DNA of 64,000 nucleotides. It comes from Cryptomeria japonica. Its lineage: Eukaryota > Streptophyta > Pinopsida > Cupressales > Cupressaceae. Shown one piece after another: positions 57,197-64,000 of this stretch; position 1 is the first letter of the stretch, and every line of letters begins with the position of its first letter. The stretch spans positions 337,498,802 to 337,562,801 of the forward strand of contig NC_081413.1 in assembly GCF_030272615.1 (NCBI RefSeq), read 5' to 3'. The notes beneath the pieces are model-generated. The model ran no database searches. It saw nothing but the letters and a program-made list of their open reading frames with translations, and had not been told where the DNA came from. The position numbers and the translations under genes were made by a program.

Positions 57197-60100
57197 GTAT
57201 ATAGATGAAGGAAATAGCCAACAACCACTGTCCTTTAATGGACAAAGTTATGATGTTTATGCATAGAAGATGAAGACCATCGTGGTTGCCAATTATTTGC
57301 GAGAGCTTGTGGTCAATGGGTTTGTGGATACACCTGATCCAACTTAGTTTGCAACCCTCACAAATTGTCAAAAGACCCAATTGAGAGAGACAAGGAGGAA
57401 AGATGAAAAGTCTATCAATATGATTGAGGCAACCTTGTTAGAGGAAGTATTTCTTAGAATAGAAGTAGCTAACTATGCCAAAGAGACTTGGATAATCCTC
57501 CAAACAAGGTATGAAGGGACTAATAAAGTCATATTGGTGAAGCTCTAGATGCTTCAAATAGATTTGTGACTCTTCAAATTAAAGATGGTGAGTATATTTT
57601 AGACTTTCACACTACAGTCTCTGGTTTATCAAACTAGCTGAGGACAAATCATGAAACCATGGAGGAACAAAGGGTTGTGGAGAAAATACTTTGTAGTTTA
57701 ACCTCTAAGTTTGATGTAATTGTTATTTCCATTGAAGAGGCCAAGGACCTCTCTACATTGATGGTTGATGAGCTAATGGGTTCTCTTCAAACTGATGAGA
57801 AATTCCTAAACAGGTCTACTAAATCTTCACAAGAGAAAGCTTTCAAATCTCAAACCAATGCAAGAGGCAAGGGAAGAAGAAACAATGCTGGAAGGAGATC
57901 AAGAGGAAGAATTAATGGCAAATCTGAATAAGGAGGTACTAGAGGAGATAGCTTAGGATGAGCTCAAAGCCATGAGGGAGAGAGAAACTCTTAGATGAGG
58001 TCCAAACAAGGAAAGAAGAATAGTAGTTTGAATCAGAGGTATGTTAAGTGAAATATTGAATGCTACTATTGTCATAAGTTTGGTCATTATGCTAGTGAGT
58101 GCTAGAAAAAGCACAATAATCAGTCAAAGCAAAGTGCAAATGCAACAGATCTTAATGTGGCTGAAAGTAATCAGTCCATAGCTTTCAGTATCTATAACAT
58201 TGGTGAAGAAGGAAACTTAAAATTTTGGTATTAGGATAGGGGTTGTAGTAACCACATGAGTGGTAATTAAAGTTTATTTTCTTTCATTAATAAAAATATA
58301 AAGTTAGAGATTAAGATGGGAAACAATGGAATAGTTCTAGTTGTGAGAAAATGATCTATCGTGATCCACACCAAGAAAGGTGAGAGGAAAGAGATTAAAA
58401 ATGCTTATTTTCCCCAAGTATTAAGCACAACCTAATGAGTGTTGGACATCTGATCCAACATGGATACAAAGTGTTGACGGAGAAGGGTGAATTTGTCAAT
58501 TTTTACAAGGATGGGAGTAAGAAAGTTGTTGTAGTAGTTCAAATGACAAAGAATCAAATATTTCCATTGAATATAGAGACTTGTTTATCTTCTTAGTCTA
58601 TGGTTACACCTCCCAAGCATGAAAACTATACAACAGTGCAACAATTAGCCTAGAAGGCAGTCATTCGACAAGACCCCTCAAAGCTATGGAATATTAGGTA
58701 TGGACACTTAGGCTATATTGGTTTAGTTATTTTGTCGAAGAAAAGAATGGTATATGGTTTTCCAAAGATAGAAGAGCCTAGTAGCAAGTGTGAGGCTTGC
58801 ATTTTGGGAAAGCAACATAGGTAGCCCTTTTAATCAGACAAATCTAGAAGGGAAAGAGCACCATTGGAGCTGGTGCATACTGATTTGGTTATCCCTAAGA
58901 AAGTCATATCCATTGGTAAGAGCTAATATTTTATGACCTTTGTTGATGATTTCAACCATAGGATATGGTTCTAAAGCCTAGACTGAAAAGGAGAGTGGAC
59001 ATTTTATCAAGGGTCTAAGGTGAGATCGTGAGGGAGAGTATACCTCCAATGCTTTTATGCATTTTTGCAAGAAAAAAGGTATCAAGAAGAAGCTTACAAC
59101 CAGTTATACTCTGCAACAAAATGAAGTGGCTATGAGGAAGAATAAAACAATCATGGAGATGGAAAGGAGCATGCTAAAGAAAAGAGGAATAATAGAACCA
59201 TCGTAGAGATTGCAAGGAGAATTCTAAAGACAAAGGGACTCCCAAATGCGTATTGGGGAAAGGTTGTAGCAATGACTATTTATTTGATAAATAGAAGTCC
59301 AACCAAGGAGATTCATGACAAGATTCCATAAGAGGCATCTTCAAAATGAAAGTGGATGGTTGAGAACTTAAGAGTGTTTATGTGTGTGGAGTATGGTCAT
59401 ACACCAAAAAAGAAGAGGCAAAATCTAGATGACAAGGGTGAGAAGTGCATTTTCATGGGCTATAGTGTTGATTCTAAGGCATATAGATTGTATATCCCCA
59501 TCACCAAGAAGATCATAATTTGTATATATGTGGAGCTCATTGAGAATGATTCATGGTATGGATTCATCCACACCACATGGAGTGCCTATTGATGATGAAG
59601 ATGATGAGTATCATGAGGAGCATGATGTTGCATCAACAAATATGGAGAGATCCTGGCAACTCCTGACACATATAGGTAGTTAAACAAACTATCTCAAAAT
59701 TCAATTTGAGAGAGCTCTAGATGGCTCCTAACATGAGGAGGCAAAAAGGTAAGAAACTACAGATAGCTAAAGAATCAGCTCCAAAGAGCAGCTATAGTAG
59801 TGAGAGTTCAAACCCCACTCTCACCTCCCTAATACTAAAGAAGGCTAAGTAGCTAATGTAGTTCTACTAGAATGAAAGCTATGATGATGGATTTGATGAG
59901 AATGTTAATTCTATATTATTTTCTCATAGTGATCCAATTTATTTTAGGGATGCTATTAAAGAGGAGAAATGGTGTGAGGCCATGAATGAGGAAATAGATT
60001 CAATAGAGAGAAATAAAATATAGGATTTAACTGATTTGCCTCCCAACAAGCAAGTTATTGGGGTTAAATGGGTCTATGAGACCAAGATAAATATTGAAGG

Positions 60101-60850
60101 TAGACTAGAGCTACATAGGGTAAGATTGGTTGTTAAGGGTATAAACTTTAGTTTGGGAGAGATTATGATGAGATGTATGTCCCTATTACAAGGATGGAAA
60201 CCATATCGGAAGTCATAGCTATTGCAATCAAACACAAATGAAAGGTGTTTGAATGGACATCAAGTCTACATTCTTGAATGGAGTGTTGAAAGAGGAAGTG
60301 TATGTGGAGAAACCAATTGATTATGAAGTTCTGGATCATGAAGGAAAGATGTATAGGCTGAAGCAAGATCCACGTGCATGGTACAACATGACTGACTCAT
60401 ATTTGATGAACAATGGCTTTAACAAAAGCAACGGTGAGTTTCCACTCTTTACATCAATAGAACTAATGGTAAGATTCTCATTGTTGTCTTGTATGTATAT
60501 GCTTTAGTTTTCAATGGGGATGATGATTTCCTCATTGTTAATTTTAAAGAGGCCATGAAAAGTGAGTTTGAAATCATAGATTTAGGTTTCTTGAGGTATT
60601 TCTAGGCATAGAAGTAAAACAAATGCATGATGGTATATTTATCTCTCAAGAAAAGTATACAAATGAGATCTTGGAGAGATTTAGAATGTAAGTTTGTAAA
60701 CTTGCACCAACACCAATAGTTGTAGGTCTTAAGTTGAGAAAGAAATATTATAGTAGTAATGTGAATCCAACCATGTACAAGATTTTCGTTGGAAGTTTGA
60801 TGTATTTGAAATCTGAAAGCTTACCGAATGTAGTATTTTGGGTGAAGCGA
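57197..60850 (+). pseudogene. copia gag-pol, heavily decayed and 3' truncated
   Basis: Gag starts MYIDEGNSQQPLSFNGQSYD, with TAG at a probable Trp (57264), and includes the stretch 57659-57931 ending in a basic RGKGRRNNAGRRSRGR tail. A CCHC knuckle CYYCHKFGHYASEC lies near 58055-58095. Protease RGCSNHMSGN is near 58235, and an integrase zinc finger and CEACILGKQH near 58780-58815. RT segments follow: QVIGVKWVYETKINIEGRL (60050), GMDIKSTFLNGVLKEEVYVE (60250) and KYTNEILERF (60655). The RT catalytic YVDD is read as YVYA near 60495. The last recognisable piece is FVGSLMYLKSE (60800), within the RNase H lead-in. No 3' LTR is visible. Many stops and frame changes. Confidence 0.85.
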
Positions 60851-61573
60851 TGGTATGGGTCTGAAAGTTGTGTACACAATACTTGTGTGATGTTCTAGAA
60901 GTACTTTATTTTTTGTTTATATCATTAGCATTTACTAGAAGTATTTTTCATGCATTGGTCATCAATATCATTTTATACTTTTGGCTTGGACCCCTTTTTG
61001 GATTGGATCAAGTTTAACATGTTTCATATTTTTGGGACCGGTTGTTCGTTTTGGGTTAGGAGCATGTATAATTGATATAATCTTCCTATGGATGACATGG
61101 TGTGATTTTTTTGTTTTGGTGAAAGGAATATATATACACGTGATAGTGATATTATGATAAAAAGATTATGAACAAGGGTGTGGAAAGTATGTGAAAAGAG
61201 ATTGCGGTGTAGAAGTTACACTAGATGAAGAACTAGAGTTTTTGTAGATTCAAATATTTCAATAAGATCAGAGTTTTGTGCTTTAAAAATGACTGTAATT
61301 AGTATTTCAAGATGCTTCTATCTATATAGTTCCTTTTCTTATATTGCAATTTATAAAGTGGAAAATTGGGATCTTTAGCCAATTCTCCACGTGGGAAGGG
61401 AAAATACTAGCACTAAAGTACAAGGAATTCAGATTGAAAGACTTTCACCATGTTAAGGAGGCAAGATTCAACAAACCCCCAGTGGACTTTAGGATCTTAC
61501 GACATCAATGATAAGGTAAAAAGGAAGATCATGAGATAAAGAGAGAACCATGACTACAACTAGTAAATTTCTC
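60851..61573. other. no gene recognised
   Basis: AT-rich DNA after the copia break. No ORF of note, no LTR edge I can support. Confidence 0.4.
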
Positions 61574-62150
61574 TTTGTTGGCAACAACAAGGAAGGAAAA
61601 TTGAGAGGGGGGGTGAATCCATTTTCATTATATCATACAAATTAAGCACAATCTCAGATATGATCAAATACAACAAGAACAAATATAACAACAATAACAC
61701 CAACAAACATAACACCAAGATTTTGATGTGGAAAACTCGATTAAGGGAAAAACCACAGTGGGAACCTACCCATAATAAGATGATACTCTGCAGTAGTATG
61801 TGTAAATATTACAATGGGGAATGCAGATGCATTTAGGCACACTACCTAGAGCTCACTGCTCAAATTACAATGACCCAAAAGGCTACAACCCTTAGGGAAG
61901 GTTTACTACCTTACAATAAAATTCAGACTACAATCTAGTTAAGATGAACTACAAAGATACCATCTACTAATGCCTAATGATAGTTTTGGTTGAGCACATT
62001 TGTCTGCCTTGTAACAATCTCTGCTCAATACACCACACTAAAAGATAAAATCACTTGTTCACACATACACCACTATCTAATAATGCAGACTCAAAACCCA
62101 TACATGACTAAACAAAAAATATAACACCTATTAATACAAATCATCAACCT
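61574..62150 (-). repeat. copia LTR fragment, reverse orientation
   Basis: Starts TGTTGGCAACAAC, then TTGAGAGGGGGGGTGAATCC. AAAACTCGATTAAGGG and AAAAACCACAGTGGGAA follow near 61735. These match in reverse the LTR before 19046, and also the one at 28238-29277. The outer end is not located. Confidence 0.5.
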
Positions 62151-62269
62151 TGACTACAAGGTCGGCCAAGCCTGTTATGCCATGCATATCTAGTCCCACC
62201 ATTTTCATTCCCATGAAAATACAGGTCCCCCTTTTGTCTTTTTCTATTAGTTTTCCCATTTCTTTTTGG

Positions 62270-62845
62270 CATTTTGTTTTGGTCACTTCAGAAGTTCGGG
62301 TTTCTGAGTTCCTGGGGTTGGCTTTTGCTTGTTTCCTTTTCTTTGTTTGGGAGTCCAGGTCCTCGGGCTCCTGATTTCATTTATGTTTTTGTTTGTTTAT
62401 TTGTCTAGCCCTAGAGGTTCGGGTTTTTGAAGTTTTGGGTTATTTGTTTGTTTCCTTATTTAGAAGTTCGGGTTCCCAAATTCTCGAGTTCACTTTGTGT
62501 CAGTTTGGAGAATCACTTCGGAACTTCGGGTTCCTGGACTCTTGAAGTGTTTGTTTGTCTTTTGGTTTTCGCTCCATAAGTTCAGATTCCCGAACTGCCA
62601 GGTTTTTCTTCTGGTCCGTTCTTTGAAAACATGGGTTCCCGAGGTTCTGAGTTGATTGTCTGTGTTGCATTTCCGAAATCCGGGTTCTCGAGTTCCCAAA
62701 ATGATATTCTTTCCTTAGTTGTTTTTCTTTTTTCCCCAATTTTGGAAACCTGGGTTCCCAAGTTCCCGAAAATTGGGTCGTTGGTTTGTTTTCCATCACT
62801 TCAGAAACCTGGGTTCCTGAGTTTCCAAAATGATGGTTTTGTTGG
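62270..62845. repeat. degenerate ~40-70-bp tandem repeat, GGTTCCCGAG type
   Basis: About ten copies of a unit like CTTCAGAAACCTGGGTTCCC followed by GAGTTCCCGAAA, near 62287, 62350, 62417, 62464, 62517, 62576, 62628, 62670, 62747 and 62807. Open frames on both strands cross it. The minus-strand reading repeats WEPRFPKLGK-like and NSRTRISEM-like segments, but I see no independent support for a protein. Confidence 0.65.
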
Positions 62846-62866
62846 TTTTGGGTCTTTGTTTGAACC

Positions 62867-64000
62867 TGTTGTCTTCAAAATCTGATTCACTTCAACATCC
62901 TTATAATAAAATGATTAAACTCTGTGCAGAAGAGATATTAAAGGGAAGGAAACTCTTAGGACAACATATGACAAGGTTTGATTTAACCTTCTACACTTCA
63001 GACCTACTTAGAGTCCAGGCGGGTATACCTTTGTGAACTAAATTCACACTTTCAAAAGATAAATCCACAACAAACCAGTCTAGAAAACTAGTGGATCTAA
63101 TCACCTTGAAACTAACTGAAACAAAGGAATGAAAATTATACTCATATTCAGTATTTTGACCTACAAAACATGTAATAGACAACCTCAATCGATACCAGTG
63201 CCTTATCCAAGGTCACAGAGTCATCTAAATTCAAACAATTCTCTCTAAACAAAATATCTTTACACATCCCATTGGCGCGGCTTCTATTGATCCCTATATA
63301 TTCCTGACACACATAAGAATTTATGCATACCAATTTAAACTATGCTCATCAAGATTCAAAGTATCCTACAGAGAATTTACTGGTAGAAACAATTCTTGCA
63401 TATTTAATTCCCCTCCTGAAGAGAAAAGCTAAGAAAAATATCTACTGAAAGTTGCCTTACAACCGTATTCAAACAAAATAACCTTGGATTATTCAGAATG
63501 AAACAATAAACAATTGCAAACACATTTGAAGATGACACAAAGTTTTCACTCAAAACCAATGGTCTGTATATTGATATTATCTTCAAGAAAGTATTACAAA
63601 AACTTGTAAATATTCTCCATTAAACTTAGAAAATCTCAGATAAATTTTTGTAGCGTTTTCTTGCAATTCTTTGCAATCATTTTTTTTATTAGTCCTGGTA
63701 TCCATTTATAACAATATGGATGCACATAGCTTCAGACTTTCCTAGGAGAGTTTTTTACAATCATTTCTTTTCTAGAAGAAGTTACAAAGCCTTTTACAAA
63801 AACAGTTACAAGTCCTTTTTGACCTCTGCAACTTCTTCGACTTGCTGTCTGGTTGCAACTTCTTCTAACTGTTCAGGAGCACCCTCTAACTACTCTACAT
63901 CCTGGATGGCATATTTTCTTATCCATTCATTGTACACATCATCAGTTGGCTATGCAAAATTAATCACTTTTGCCTTAGCCTTGGTCAACCTTTTCTAGGA
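62867..64000 (-). repeat. family A-like LTR, second copy, runs off the window
   Basis: Starts TGTTGTCTTCAAAATCTGATT. It follows 883-2000 for over a kilobase, including CAGGCGGGTATACC (63015 against 1043) and ATCCATTTATAACA then TATGGATGCA (63702 against 1727). No primer site lies to its left, so it is a 3' LTR or a solo LTR. Confidence 0.7.
63830..64000 (-). pseudogene. C-terminal tail of the LTR-borne unknown ORF
   Basis: The minus-strand reading aligns with the tail at 1800-2000: KRLTKAKAK against KRLVKLKEK, DDVYNEWIRKYAIQD against DDMFQECTKKYVVQE, and a final EEVAEVKKDL against EEVVDTEKDL. Stops interrupt it. The protein-level similarity suggests that the ORF once evolved as coding sequence. 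It continues beyond the window. Confidence 0.45.

Noticed and set aside
62150-62885. Open frames of 74-99 codons on both strands
   Set aside because: They run across a tandem repeat in several frames, as repeats of suitable unit length do. No independent evidence of coding.

Overview
This window is plant nuclear DNA made almost wholly of nested, decayed LTR retrotransposons. I see no convincing host gene and no tRNA or rRNA gene. Ty3/gypsy elements of the Tat lineage, very long LTRs, Ty1/copia fragments, spliceosomal introns and AT-rich intergenic DNA suggest a land plant with a large genome. A gymnosperm is my guess (inference only).

Layout. About 1-5.2 kb: a minus-strand gypsy element (family A) runs off the left edge. 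It has a gag-like start, a tRNA-Arg-type primer site at 861-878 and a long LTR that carries an unknown ORF and a ~126-bp array. 5.2-18.67 kb: Tat element 1, minus strand, 3' LTR lost and pol internally deleted. 18.67-20.38 kb: copia LTR end and gag, cut by a 4.74-kb family A LTR (20.38-25.12 kb, plus strand). 25.1-26.2 kb: two opposed leaders. 26.2-34.7 kb: LTR-like DNA, a copia solo LTR and a broken minus-strand ORF unit of unknown function, itself split by a Tat-like LTR. 34.72-53.82 kb: Tat element 2, complete, with a perfect 5-bp target-site duplication (ATTAC). 53.8-55.8 kb: gypsy gag, cut by a copia element (55.8-60.8 kb). 61-64 kb: copia LTR piece, a degenerate repeat and another family A-like LTR with ORF tail.

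The most notable system is in the two Tat elements. Each carries gag-pol on the minus strand and, between pol and the 3' LTR, an antisense two-exon gene for a plant mobile domain (PMD) protein. The two copies share a TATA box 80/81 nt before the ATG, a first exon of exactly 25 codons, a GTAAGT donor, and a C-terminal coiled-coil region. The first intron of this gene and the gag leader of the same element share one short CpG-rich motif, and the motif differs between elements: TAGCGC(G/A)T in element 2, a TCGTRCGA-like core in element 1. Antisense ORFs in Tat elements and PMD proteins linked to transposons are established knowledge. The duplicated, element-specific motif clusters next to both transcription units look less familiar and suggest a self-recognition or anti-silencing system (inference).

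Element 2 gag-pol and its PMD gene each remain in one reading frame over kilobases. They are broken only by TGA/TAG/TAA codons explicable by C-to-T or G-to-A changes, as expected from decay of methylated cytosines.
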